DNA of 64,000 nucleotides from Synchiropus splendidus. Its lineage: Eukaryota > Chordata > Actinopteri > Syngnathiformes > Callionymidae. Positions 22,005 to 34,500 of the stretch are shown one piece after another. Location: contig NC_071343.1 in NCBI RefSeq assembly GCF_027744825.2, positions 16,426,366 to 16,490,365 on the forward strand, given 5' to 3'. The notes below the pieces were generated by a model. The model worked only from the letters and a program-made list of their open reading frames with translations, ran no database searches and was not told the origin of the DNA. A program made the position numbers and the translations under genes. Numbering within the stretch: position 1 is the stretch's first letter; every line of letters begins with the position of its first letter.

Positions 22005-24341
22005 AGGATACGATTGATATAAACATCAATTCATGCATTGATATTTCTCCAAAAACATTTTAATTGTTGAAGACAATGAATGGCTTGGTGCGATGGGGGG
22101 CCGAAATAACATTTTTGTTATTTGACAGACGGGTCCCCGAAACCCCTCACCACCACCACCACCACCCGACTGATGGCAACCCCCTGCTCCCGTGTGGGAA
22201 GCAAGGTCACAGAATAATCTTTGAAGAAGAAATGAGGATGATGTGCAGTTTGAAGCATCGCCGCTCGCTCTCATCCTCCCTGCACATGTTTATTTGTGTT
22301 TTCTGTTTTCATCCAAAAGCACATTTTTAAAAAATATTTGGAAATAACTTTCATTGGTTTATTTGTGTTTGCTTTCCTTTGATCACCTGTTACACACACA
22401 CACACACACAATCTCCCACAAAGCCCCCTCTGTCTCATTTCCCTCAGTACAGACACATGGCTCGAGCCCATGAAATGAACTCTTCAATATCTTCGCCAAG
22501 GTTTAACTGTATGTTGTGCAGAAGGATTGTGTGACTGTAGTCAGTGATAGCAATGTGTTTTTCAGTTCAGAGAGAGTGTGAAAGAAAGATTCCAATTCCA
22601 TCATTTCATCTTTGGCTCTACCAACATTGTCCTCCACTTGTTTGACATGAACCTCAATCTACCTATTACATGGAAATGATATTGTCATGTGGCCAGTATC
22701 ACTCAGTATCACTCATAGTTTCAAATCTGGCTCCTCTTGCACTTGAGGTCGCCTGCTGAGACTTTCAATCAAGGCCTCCTAATATGGTATTAACAAAGAA
22801 AACATCTGGCTCAGAGAACAGTATAAAAACTCTCAGTCCACTGAGCTCGGATTTGATGTGTGTTTCAAAAGCTGTGCACCCAGATCTGCTCTGTCTCCAA
22901 TACTTTCAACACGTTCTTTAAGGGCTGTGTACAACGGTGTGCCAACCACGGTGTTCACCATCATGAAGAAAAAGACATCAACTCCCCGTTGGTGAGTCGA
23001 ACCCCACCCTTCTGCATGTCAGGTGAAGATACTGTCCCCTATATTAACAATGATATTCCTTGAAAGCTGCCCACAACAGTTCCTGGGCTCTGTGAAAACA
23101 AAGCTGTTTTTGTCATCCGCATGGTTTTGAATCAATGTAGTACATATAGCACGACTGTAGGGGCGCTGTCATGCTCTAGCACGACGCTTGTGCAAATCAA
23201 GCTTGTGCACTAAATATTAGCACTGGAGCGAAAACAAATCGATCAATGAGAGACGTTGGTGTTTACAGACAACACAGTTGATCTTCCATTAGAATCAGGG
23301 GATTAGAATTAGGGGCAGTGACACGAAGTAACGTGGCGGTGGAAGTGGCCTGGACGACAGTGATGCTGGTGTCCAGGTCCAGATCAGCTGGCAGACCACA
23401 CACACTCACACCAGGGTGGAATCCCGACGGCTGCAGTGCCATGGACAGCTGGAGGCCGTGGATATAAAGTCGGCTCGTTGAGGATCCCGAAACATGATTC
23501 AGTCTTGAAAAAGTGGTGTGATGCAACTTGTTGATAAACACTTGAGGAAACTGACCAATAACACAATAACACAATAACAATAACACATCCAGGGAAGCTT
23601 GAAGTGTTTAAGACATGCAGCTATTACTAGTCATGAACAACTTGGTCTGTTTCCATGGAGTATCATCACAAAAGAAAGAATGTTCATTTCAATCTCCTCT
23701 AACACATTGTAAATGTCTTACAGGACAAATTGCAAGACCATGACATAACATGGCTTCATTCTCCTTACGTCACTAACAATTCAGCCAGTGTTTCTTCCAA
23801 CTTACGTTTCTCAGAGATGGAAAAGGAGCAGGGAGAAGAACAGTTCTCATCATTCCTGCCCCTCAATACCACTTTTCCTGAATTTTCTCATTCGTGATTT
23901 TATCTTAAAAGACCAGAAAAGAAAATCCCTTCTTTACACTCTGGAATGACCAACAGCAGATCTCTCCAGAAGTCAGATCTGTTGCACCAACTGCTACATC
24001 CAGCTGTGAAATAAAGAGGAAAGAAACTCAAAACCCTTCCTCTCTGGCAGCTCTGGGAAGCTTCCTCTTGAACTACAAACACCAGTGTCACTCCTGACTT
24101 TCTCTGTACCTTGCTATAAACATCCACAGTGTAAACACCACACCTGTGGTGCGCTGTCATGAAACCACACTGCTGCTCACCGATGGTGACCTCACCTTTT
24201 ACCATCAACCATCTAAACCAGATGGCTAAACACGACCAAAACTCTTCACTAAATTTAAGCCTAAATATTTATTAGAACAGGCTGGTTGTTATGAGGTCTT
24301 CATCCACAAATTGAGAGTGAAACTTACCAAATATCCGAGCA
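22005..24341. other. No gene seen
   Basis: AT-rich intergenic DNA with (CA)n near 22,391. A 107-codon open frame at 23,263-23,586 (-) has no domain that I recognise. Confidence 0.5.
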
Positions 24342-25012
24342 AGGTGGGGAATCTTGGTGGGAAAAGACGAAGATCCAGAGGGGAATCTAGATTTTCTGTT
24401 CATTAACAGTGGTGGGAAATGTTTTCAGACTCCTTTGAAATTTGACTCAATCTCAAATGTTATATTTTTCCATTTTAAAAATGGCAGCAATATTCTGATA
24501 CAAACAAATGCAAATGTTTTGTGTCATTTATTGTTTACAAGAAGATCAGTTTCATCAACGACACATGTTCATCACACAAATGTTGTCATTCAATCAGATA
24601 TTCCAGAGCTGATCTGAACTCTTCACTGAAGGTCGACTGACCGTTCAAGAGTTCATGGATGAAGATTGTTGTCATGTGATCTGTCCACAGGGAAGAAGAA
24701 AAAGGACAGACTGGATTGAGAATGTGCTGAAGTCTTCTTCACATGAGGATGGAGACTTGGAGGAGTCTTTCAGGGACTGAACACAGAGATGATAGAAGGA
24801 GCAGGAAGAGACCACTGAGCAGGACGTGAAGACGTTTACAGGAGAAAGAAAGAGAGTGATGAAAGACAAAGTTTCTCTTCTTCAAACATCTCACATTCTT
24901 TTGTTCTTTTCTGCAGAAGAACCTGTTTGTTTCAGAAGCAGATTCATTCCTCACTGTCAGCAGTTTGGATGGGGATTTGAACCAGTAACACCAGTTTGTT
25001 GGAGGAACACAC

Positions 25013-25545
25013 TCACATACTCGGGTGACACACACACACTGAGGAACCAGAACCAGGAGCCTCTCTGAGTCCAAATCCCAGGTACAGAGGTTCAGTGGAG
25101 GTGAATAAGGAGTCGAGTCGGACTCCAGAGGAGACACTGAAGAAGTGCAAAACTCCAGCAGGTGCGTTCATCAACACTCCAACTCTGTGAGAAACTTCTG
25201 AGCTCTGGATGACAGTTTCTCTCTTATTGTGACAGACTTTATATCCAGCATCATCAGAGCAGCTCAGACTCCAGGAATAACGGTTCTGTCCAAACTCAGA
25301 CTCGTCTTCTTTCCCTCCGTCTCTCCTGAGAGTCACGGCCACAGAAACTCTTCCTCTCCACTCCACCTCCCAGTAACAGACACCAGTCACAGCGTCTCTG
25401 CTCACCACCTGAGGACACCGCTCAAACCTGTCGGGATGGTCCAGATACTCCTGATCCTCTGTCACTAGCTCCACCGTGTGGTTGTTGCTGGACAGTAGGA
25501 GGCGCCGGTGAGCTGTGTCTGGGTCCAGTGAGAGTGGTCGGAAGT
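25013..25545 (-). CDS. NLR-2 exon 14, B30.2 domain
   Basis: PRY-SPRY with [53 protein letters not shown] and PLYLGFGL. Six nt shorter than NLR-1. It ends in [10 protein letters not shown], where the shortened GT tract shifts the tail. Confidence 0.9.
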
Positions 25546-28500
25546 CTGAGAGAAGAAGACACACGTGATGATGATGGAGGAAGAACAGACCTTCTCTTCA
25601 AGAGACAATCATTGTCCCAGCAAGCCAGGGAAGGCTGCTCTGTTGGTCAACATGAGCTACAGTGGAGATCATGAGCCCACAGGTCCAAATTGTGACGGGT
25701 CAACAGTCATCTGAGACTGGGGCCACCTCAAGAGAAGAACCAGGAGGACTGGAACATCCCAGAATAATCTGGAGCAGCTGATGTCCCATGTGAAAGACAC
25801 AAGTGTCTCCATGTGAGGTCAGGAGCTAAGCTAGCCTGTCGCTAACATCAGTCTAGTTTAGGGAACATGATGATGCTCAGAACTCCCGAGACTCTGGAGT
25901 CAAAGACTGAAGAGAGTGAAAGAATCAATATTAGATGATGAGGAAAGTCCACAGTGCTGCTTCTAGATCTGCACGGAGGCTCCTCACCAGCTGCTGCTGG
26001 ACACCATGTTGGTGAGCAGTGTTCTGGGCAGTGACCTGGACTTGATGAAGACAAGTTCCAGCAGCAGGTCCAAGGGTCAAATGATGTCACTGACATCACA
26101 GCTGCTCCACTTGAAGCTGACAGAGTCGAGGAGTTCTCATGAAGCAATAAGATACAGACTTACATCTCCTCACTCCAGATGATAAACTCAGTGGTCCACA
26201 GTGATCCAGCCTGGAGGACGAAAGATGCAAAAGGATGAGAGCAGATCCATGTGACTTCAGATGTTTCAGGACTATTATCTCCTGCAGCTAAGTGGACGGC
26301 TCTTTTATGACTGTTTTGGTGACAACAAAGATGAATCTCTAAACAGCTGCTCAGTCTCTTCTGTCTGCTTGGAGCTCAGTCACTCAGTTCTGCTGCTCTG
26401 TCCATACCTGAGAGTCTCCAGCCTCCAGTCTGGACTCTCCAGTCCAGCAGACAGCAGCTCCAGTCCTGGTCCTCCTGGATGGTTGAAGCTCAGGTCCAGC
26501 TCTCTCAGATGGGAGGGGTTAGAGGTCAGAGCTGAGGCCAGAGAAGCACAGCCTCTGTCTGAGATCCCACACCCTGACAGACTGTGGTGAAGGAGGAACA
26601 GTGTTTTAGAGAATCATGAGAGCAGAAGAACCTTCCAGTTGTGGAGCAGAACTGAAGAGAGGAGATGATGTGTTCTGACCTGAGAGTCTCCAGGTGACAG
26701 TGTGGACTCTTCAGTCCAGCAGACAGCAGCTCCACTCCTGGATCCTTCAGGTTCTCGTTGTAGCTCAGGTCCAGTTGTGTCAGACGAGAGGACGGAGAGC
26801 TGAGGACTGAGCACAGAAGGGAACCACTTCTCTCTGACAGCTGACAGCAGCTCAGGCTGTGAAAGAGACGAGTGTCATCAACAAGTGAGACTTTTTCAAT
26901 CCTCTATTTGGACCAGAATTAAAACTCTTTATTTAATGTCTCACATTAGCTTGAGCTGAATGCAGTGGAGGTGAGTGTGGGGGACGAAGAATGGTCAACC
27001 AATAGGAAAGGTTCTGACTAAAGAGACAGTGTGTCATTGGTCGATCACCTTCTCTCTCCAAGCATCTGATGCTCCAGCACAAGTTGCTGTGTTTTTCTAA
27101 CAGCAGCACATAGAGCATGTAACTCTTGTCCTCAGGAAAACATGTTCAAGCGCCGCACTGAGACAGAAGCTAATGCTAATGCTGTGATAGCGCCTCATTG
27201 TGTGGAAGCTGCACTTGATATTCAACTTTGAAAAATGTTTTTGTTTTTCCCAGGGAGAGACAGAGGTCACCAGGGCAGGCGTCCCGATATTGATCTGCAG
27301 CGCCCCAGTAAAGAGAGCACCAGAGTTGTTGGTCTACAGACCATCAGCTACAGATGGGTTTGTCTTCGTCGTAGTGCAGTGTGAGCAAAGACAATGACCC
27401 CAGACACTCCAAACCACTGTCACTTTGCTTCCACTGTCTGAGCCGTGAAGCAGCAGCGGTTTCGCTCCAGAATCTGTGCTTAAGCCCTGAAGGCAGGGCT
27501 GCCAACTCTCACGCAGTCGGCCTGAGACTCACACAGATGAGGCTTGTCACACTCTCTCGCCACACGTCCCATTTCTCAGGCTTTTCTAGCCCAGTGACGT
27601 GATATGTGATCAACGCACTACTCTGCCATGAGCTCCACCAAATGGCAATGAGAAGGTCTATCAGCACAGCCTGCCTCCTCTCAGAGAAGAGAGAGACAGA
27701 GAGAGGGAGGGAGAGATCAGCTGAATACTTCTACAATATACATATTAAGATGAATAAAATGGTAATCATGTAATTTATTGATTTAATTATTTGCTTCACT
27801 ATTGCAATTCACATGTGGTTACTGCAGCAAAAATATTTCATAAATCATTTGTTGCACTTCCTTTTTGCATTTATTGGTTCAGAGGTGGAGAGTAAAAAAG
27901 TGCACTGCAGGACAAATGTATCTGACCTGAGAGTCTCCAGGTGACAGTGTGGACTCTTCAGTCCAGCAGACAGCAGCTCCACTCCTGGATCCTCCAGGTC
28001 ATAGTTGTGGCTCAGGTCCAGTTGTGTCAGACGAGAGGACAGAGAGCTGAGGACTGAGGACAGAAGGGAACCACTTCTCTCTGACAGTCCACACCAGCTC
28101 AGGCTGTGAAAGAGACGAGTGTCATCAACAAGTGAGACTTTTTCAATCCTCTATTTTGACCAGACTTTAAACTCTTTATTGGAGGACACACTGAACTCTT
28201 TCCATTCAGAAGATCATCAGATCACATTATTGTTGGAATATTTGAAGCAGTTTACATCAGTCAGGATCAACTTGATTAAACATGAAGACAAAAACACAAA
28301 GCAGATGACTGAGGAACAAAATATTGGGGGTGATGTCAACAAGGAGACTTTATCGTCAGCTCCCTCTCTAATATGGAGCAGGAAAAGCTTCTGGAGAAGA
28401 GCAGACTTCCACACAAACTATTGTGACGTCAGTGAATGATGCTGGATTTTTGGAACATGACCAAGGATTCAGAAATCATCCAGTCAGCAACCTGGCATCA

Positions 28501-31500
28501 CTGCACTGCAGCGCCCCCGTGTGGGTGGTCTGTGACTGTTGGCAGTGAGAATGGTGGACACTCCAGACACAGGACTTCAGACGAGTGACTGTCACTGTGT
28601 CACTGCCCTATTTGCTTCTTCATCCCGTTTTGCTTCCAGGGCTCAGTTTTATGACGTCATTTCCTGTCCGCATGCGCACATTGGTATTTCAAGACGTCAT
28701 TTCCTGTCCACATGCGCACATGGGTGTAGCTGCTTGACACATAGATTAGAATAAAATTAGCTACGTCATTACGCCACGCCTCACTACACACTCGTATTTC
28801 ATCAAGGGAAGCAGAATTTGAATTACTAAAGTACTACGCCGACGCATTAACTGTATTTTAACCTTATTTTATATATATCACTACATTTGACTTGTATTCA
28901 ACAATTCGGATATTTTACGTCATAAAACTGAGCCCTGGAAGCAAAACGGGATGAAGAAGCAAATAGGGCAGTGACAGAGACAGTGACTTTGTCGTCATCC
29001 ATTGTGACAGTGTTGAAGTGTTGAGTGATGCAACCATAGCGTTAGCGCTGCAACTAAGCGTTAGCATTTCATCACCAGCAGGTTTTGATTCAACATAAAT
29101 CAAATCAAAACAACAAACAAAATAGACAAAATAAACATAAAGATGTTGTTTTTTTGTTTTGTTTCAAATTGTATTTGTTTTTTCAGATTCATTTTCTTTT
29201 TGTTGTTTTTTTTACAATTACAAATCCTTTTTTTTATGACTATTTGTAACGGCTGGGTTTGATACACGCTACTTCCCGACCACTGAGGGATGCTGTTCCC
29301 AGGTAGCCTGGCACTGGCACCGGTGGCGCGCAGAGGTGTGTCTTGTTTTAAAAGACAAAAAAGTGTGATGTTGTGTCTGCAAGTGTGGAAACTGGCTTTT
29401 TCTCTTGTTAATTAAACCAAGAGCAGTCTTTTCTCCACACATCGTCTTGTCTTTTATTTTTCTCTTTTGACGCTGGGGAAGACCTGAACCATTAGAAATG
29501 GTGCACAAACATCTGAACAACAATCCTACTGGACCTTCACCTTAAAGTTCCGGAAGTAAGGTACGTTTACGAAACGCTGTTCGTCCAAGCCCCACGCTCG
29601 TCCCAGAGTCGCTGATGTCACATTGAGGTCATTTTCGCTTGCATGACCTGCTTACAACGGAGTAACCTCCCGAGTCAAGCCAAAAGGTGTTGCCTCCTAC
29701 ATTATTGGAATTATTATGATCCAGGGAAATTACCCGCAGTTACTTTAATAAATTCAATAGAATACTGGGGAGGGGGAATATGTAAATTGAACGATAAGCA
29801 AATTAATCGCTGTCTCGAAAATTATTGTATATATTGATCAGGCCATTGTTTTCGCAGGTGATGGAAGCACCGTGTTCGTGGATGTTATTTGAAAAAGAGA
29901 GGAGGCCGCGTTAATGTGCCAAACTATGTCGCTGGGAGGAGTTCTTATTCTGTGGGAGTTTTTGTTTTAATAACTATAATGATGATTTATTTTGTTGTGC
30001 TAAATATTTCTTGCAGGTTGTGGAAGGAGGGCACAAGAGGAAAGGTGGCTCCATTAAAAAAAAGGTGTCCTTTTTGTGGCACAGAAATGTATGGTGCTCA
30101 AAAAAAAGAATTGCCAAGTGCACCAGCCATCGAAAGAAAAACTCAAAACTAGAATAAAAAAAATTGATAGTGTCAAAGAGACCTGGCTGCAAAATTACAA
30201 GAAGCACCACAATGTCGCTTCTTATCAGCATGAGGCAATTATATTGGTAAGTTTGATCATTTTGTGTGTGTGAACGCGTCGGCTGTTGAAAGAAAACAAT
30301 GACTAAAACTACTGTACATTTTCAGAGTGCCTGAAAATCATTGCTGTCATTGTCATGCAATGCATAAATGACTTGTCATGAGGCAACGACTCAGCGTGTT
30401 GTTGTAAGGATAGATATATCTATGTGTCTTTGTGCATGTGTATAATATATATCTCCCTTTGTGTATCTTTATAGCTTGAAAAACTCTGTGCTGGGTAATA
30501 AACCAACCTTTTTTTGGGTAAACTAAAGAAAAATGGGCATAACTTTGACGTCTTAATGCCACGCTGCCACTTTTCAAGTGTGTCCAGACAATATCTGTCA
30601 AAGACGTCCACAATTTATGAGGCCATTTGTGACGGTAAGTACTGTAGTGATAATAATAACTTGATTTGTATAGTGCGTTTTAGGAGACTGTTTACAAATT
30701 GCTTCCTGTACAGAGACATTATTGGACATGCTCATTTTTGGATCTCGACTGGCAGGCTGTTCCAGAACGAAAGAGCCTTGACAATGAAGTGGATTCTGAA
30801 GTGGAAATGGAGCCAGTGCAGAGACATTGGAGTGATGTGCTGCCGTCTGTTGGAGCCAATTGGAAGCCTGGCTGCTGAGCTGTGAAGCAGCCAGTATGGA
30901 GAGAGATGCAGTCGTCCAGGCGGGAGAATATGAAGGCATGAATTCGTTTTTGTAAAGCAAGAGCATGGGTTACAGTTTAGATTTAATTTCTAACAGAAGG
31001 AAATGAACTGAAGTGCTCTTTACTGTGAGGAAATCGTCAAGAGTCAAATACGAAGCAGAGACTTCAAGCTGCCAGAGTTATGTTTTAGACAAGGGACTGA
31101 GGATGTTATCAGGGAGGGTCGGAGAGTTTGGTGAGGGAAAGACTCATTTTTCTGTTTTTGACTGGTTCAGCTGAGGGACATTTTCTCCAAAGGATTTTTC
31201 TCATTCACTTTTATTTTTATTAAAATCAATCATTTAATTTATTGAACTTGATTTTTGACAGCGTATTTGTGGTTGCACAGAGGCAGAATACCCAGGAGTG
31301 AAAAACAAAACAAAACAAAAAGAAGAAAACCATTTGTTTAACAGATTAGAGACAGCAAAGCGATGAGGACATGGTCACTTTGAATCTCATCCGATTGGTG
31401 GACCAGTGGATGAGATGGCCTCTACGTCTACTACAAGTGCGCTGGAGATGGGTGGGTATATGTGAGTCACTGCATGCATGAATTGGTGTTAATTCGCTGC

Positions 31501-34500
31501 AAAACAATATGCACTTTATTTTCCAAATTGCATGTATTGCTTGAATAGTGTAACATTTTTTCTTTTAACATGCTTTAAATTGTTTTACAGATCAGAGGTG
31601 AGAGGGTTGTGACAAAAAAAAGAAGCGACAAAAAAGTAAGGAGTGTGTGTCTGTGTGTGAGCTGTTGAACGGCTGATGAGATGCCGTGGAACAGAATCTT
31701 TATTTTCAGCAATCTGCATTGACTCCTGGTACAAGATTCCATGTTTGTGAACAATAACAAGACTTATCTCTCGCTGCATGGTGATTAAATATGTTTTGAT
31801 TGTTGAACTAATGTATGATCATTTGCTCAGAGAAGTATTACGTTTAGATCTATTTTTGTACAAATCCATATTGTGTCTTTTTTTATCATACAGGTTGTTC
31901 TCATGACACCCTCGAAACATTCGCCGTCAAGCGTCTGCTAAGAGAAAGAGTGAGAAGGGTCAGCGTCAAAAATGTTGGTTGAGCTCTAAACTTTAAATTT
32001 CGTTGATCGTTGTTTTGTTTATTTTTATTTATTGATTTATTTTATTTTATGTATGTATTTATTTATTTTACAGGGTAAGACTGAAGTCATAGCCGCTCTG
32101 ATCATCGCTGGTCCTCTCACAGAGACCAGTCGGCCGCTCTCACCTCGGCTCCCGCCAATCACGTAGAAAGAAAACTTTGTATCTAAAACTATGCATCTAA
32201 ACCAAAGTCTAGCTTGAATAAAAATAAGATGCATTACTTTGGTGTCGGGTCTGTTTCTTCTCTACCCAAAATTAGGGTTTATCACCCGCCAAGTTCTCTT
32301 CCGGTTCTGGTCAATGCGAACTCGAGCGCAGCTCTCCGGCTTCAAAAATTTGTTTTTGTTTGACATCGTCTCAGTGGACCGAGCAGAATAGTAACTCTCT
32401 CTGCCTCCTTATCACTGACGTCAGAACCTTACTTGGGGAAGTTTGAGCTCCACCCACGTTGAGCTCGAGGGTCCTGCCCACTTAAGCGACTCAACGTTGA
32501 GTTCAGCCCGTCTTCAACGTTAACACATGCCCATCAACCATTTCGTTCGCATCTCAAACAGGCCACAGAACTTCAGCCAAGTGTTCCACAACACTGGAAG
32601 TAAGAGAGACTTCTTTAAAGCGGACCATTGAATATGCTCTTAACATATTACCTTATCATATTATATTACATCGTTGTGATGCAACAGGTCTGTAATTTCA
32701 TTTGTGTCTTTATCAATATTTTTGAGCTTGATCTTAACCGAGCATAATATTAATATAATAATTCATAATTAATATAGTTTCGTCATTTTAGATTGATAGT
32801 GTAATAACATTTGGATGAAACACGTCATGATGATGTAGAAACAAGATATATATTTCTCAGAATAAATGATGTTTTCATGATTAAAAGCCTTTCATTAAAA
32901 GTCTATGTATTGGACATTGTAACAAAAATGACAATGTGACCACATTTGCACTTTAGAATTGAAGTCTAACTTGCTGACTTTACTGTTCTCTCTTTCAGAG
33001 TTCACAGTCTTGAAGCCTTTGCTTCATTTGAAGTGAATGAATGAGAGGCTGACAATAAAAACAAATTGCATTTGTGTGTTGTCTTGATTATGACTGTATT
33101 GCAACTGTGTTCCAAGTGTTCTCCAGTATTTTGTGTGAGCTGAGTACACAATTCAAACGTTTGTATTAGTATTAAAACACATCTGTACAGCGAAACCACA
33201 TACTCATTTGAGTGACACAAAGGTCTCATTTCAGAGTCAGACTGAAGTATCTGTTTTGTCCACTTGTAATTTTCATGTAAATTGAGAAGATTCAAGATGC
33301 TGATAAAATAACGTGCAGCTGTAAAAATGTACCACCCGATGGCACCATAAAGACAGTCCACGTTACGTTGCTACGTTAGTTGCTTCATTCTTAATGATCA
33401 TTCTACAGGTGAAAATGGCTCTCCTCCAGTATACAATTAGTGACGAAGAGTGAAGATAATTTTTTTGTGTCGTATTTTCGCTTGCAAACTCCTGATGTTT
33501 CATGCCGGTTTTATGTTGGGGCAGAACGCTTGAACTCAATGTTCCAGGGTAGCCAGTGTATCTTGGCTCTGTTTCTCACTTCCCTGGCGCGATGTTTGAT
33601 GTGATGTCTGTCTGTGATTCTGTTGTCTGTAGCCCTCCAAACCTCTCAGAGGCAAGCAGGACATCGTCATCTACAGACTCATCCCTTTCTGAGGACGATT
33701 GGGCCGGTCCCTCGGGTCTCCATCTTAGGAGAATTGCAGCGTTGGATCAAGGTACACTGCAGCCCGAGTTGCCTCTGGCCCCAACTATCACAAGTTTGGG
33801 GGCCCTACTTTCTCTGACGGCTCAGCTCAGCCGAGCTAGTGCCAAAGCCATCCTCCTAAACTGTGTTTTACTGCAGGTACTTTCTGGTACCCAAGAAGAC
33901 AGGAGAGTGGAGACCTGTTCTGGACCTCAGTCTCCTCAACCAATGACCAGACATAATATACATAAACTCCTTAGATCTTGCAGAGCTGACACTCTGACTG
34001 GCTCATTAAAAAGGGGCAGATATGACCAGACTCTTTCTTCTCTCTGCTCCTTCTGATCCCTGAAATCACATGGAGATGGAAGATGCTGCTGTGTGTTTGC
34101 TGGAACGTGGGATGAACAAACTTCACAATCTCATTCAACTCAATGATGGTCTGTTGACTCCTTGAAGCTAGAGCCTCCACCTCTGACTTTCACATTTCAG
34201 CTCTGAAGCTGGACACATGATGTGTTCTGACCTGAGAGTCTCCAGGTGACAGTGTGGACTTTTCAGTCCAGCAGACAGCAGCTCCACTCCTGGATCCTTC
34301 AGCTTGCTGCAGCTCAGGTCCAGTTGTGTCAGACGAGAGGACGGAGAGCTGAGGACTGAGGACAGAAGGAAACCACTTCTCTCTGACAGGAAACACCAGC
34401 TCAGGCTGTCAAAGAGACGAGTGTCATCAACAAGTGAGACTTTTTCAATCCTCTATTTGGACCAGACTTTAAACTCTTTATTGGAGGACACACTGAACTC

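Larger units (their letters stand above)
15843..24341. other. Spacer between inverted arms, decayed retroelements
   Basis: This 8.5 kb core is not shared by the two arms. It holds scattered gag, RT and RNase H-like remnants on the + strand (16.6-21.3 kb), a solo LTR, simple repeats including (GTT)n at 17,420-17,441 and (CA)n at 22,391-22,410, and stretches (22.4-24.3 kb) where I see no gene. Short inverted copies of one repeat lie at 16,345-16,420 and 20,565-20,650. Confidence 0.7.
29096..33985. other. ~4.9 kb DNA inserted in NLR-2 intron, mostly unidentified
   Basis: Unit 2 and unit 3 diverge at 29,096 and unit 2 rejoins NLR-type intron at about 33,985. The insert holds exon-like pieces with splice signals (30,017-30,246; 30,510-30,636; 32,5xx-33,09x), a fish interspersed repeat and a DIRS-like fragment at its right end. 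I cannot assign it to one element. Confidence 0.55.

Noticed and set aside
22391..22410. Short (CA)n tract considered as a CRISPR-like or tandem array
   Set aside because: Simple dinucleotide repeat; no spacers, and the genome is eukaryotic.
23263..23586. 107-codon minus-strand frame in the spacer
   Set aside because: No motif I can name and no counterpart in the other units; may be transposon debris.
26261..26590. Plus-strand frame over the B-type LRR exon
   Set aside because: Antisense to the phased NLR-2 exon 26,408-26,581.
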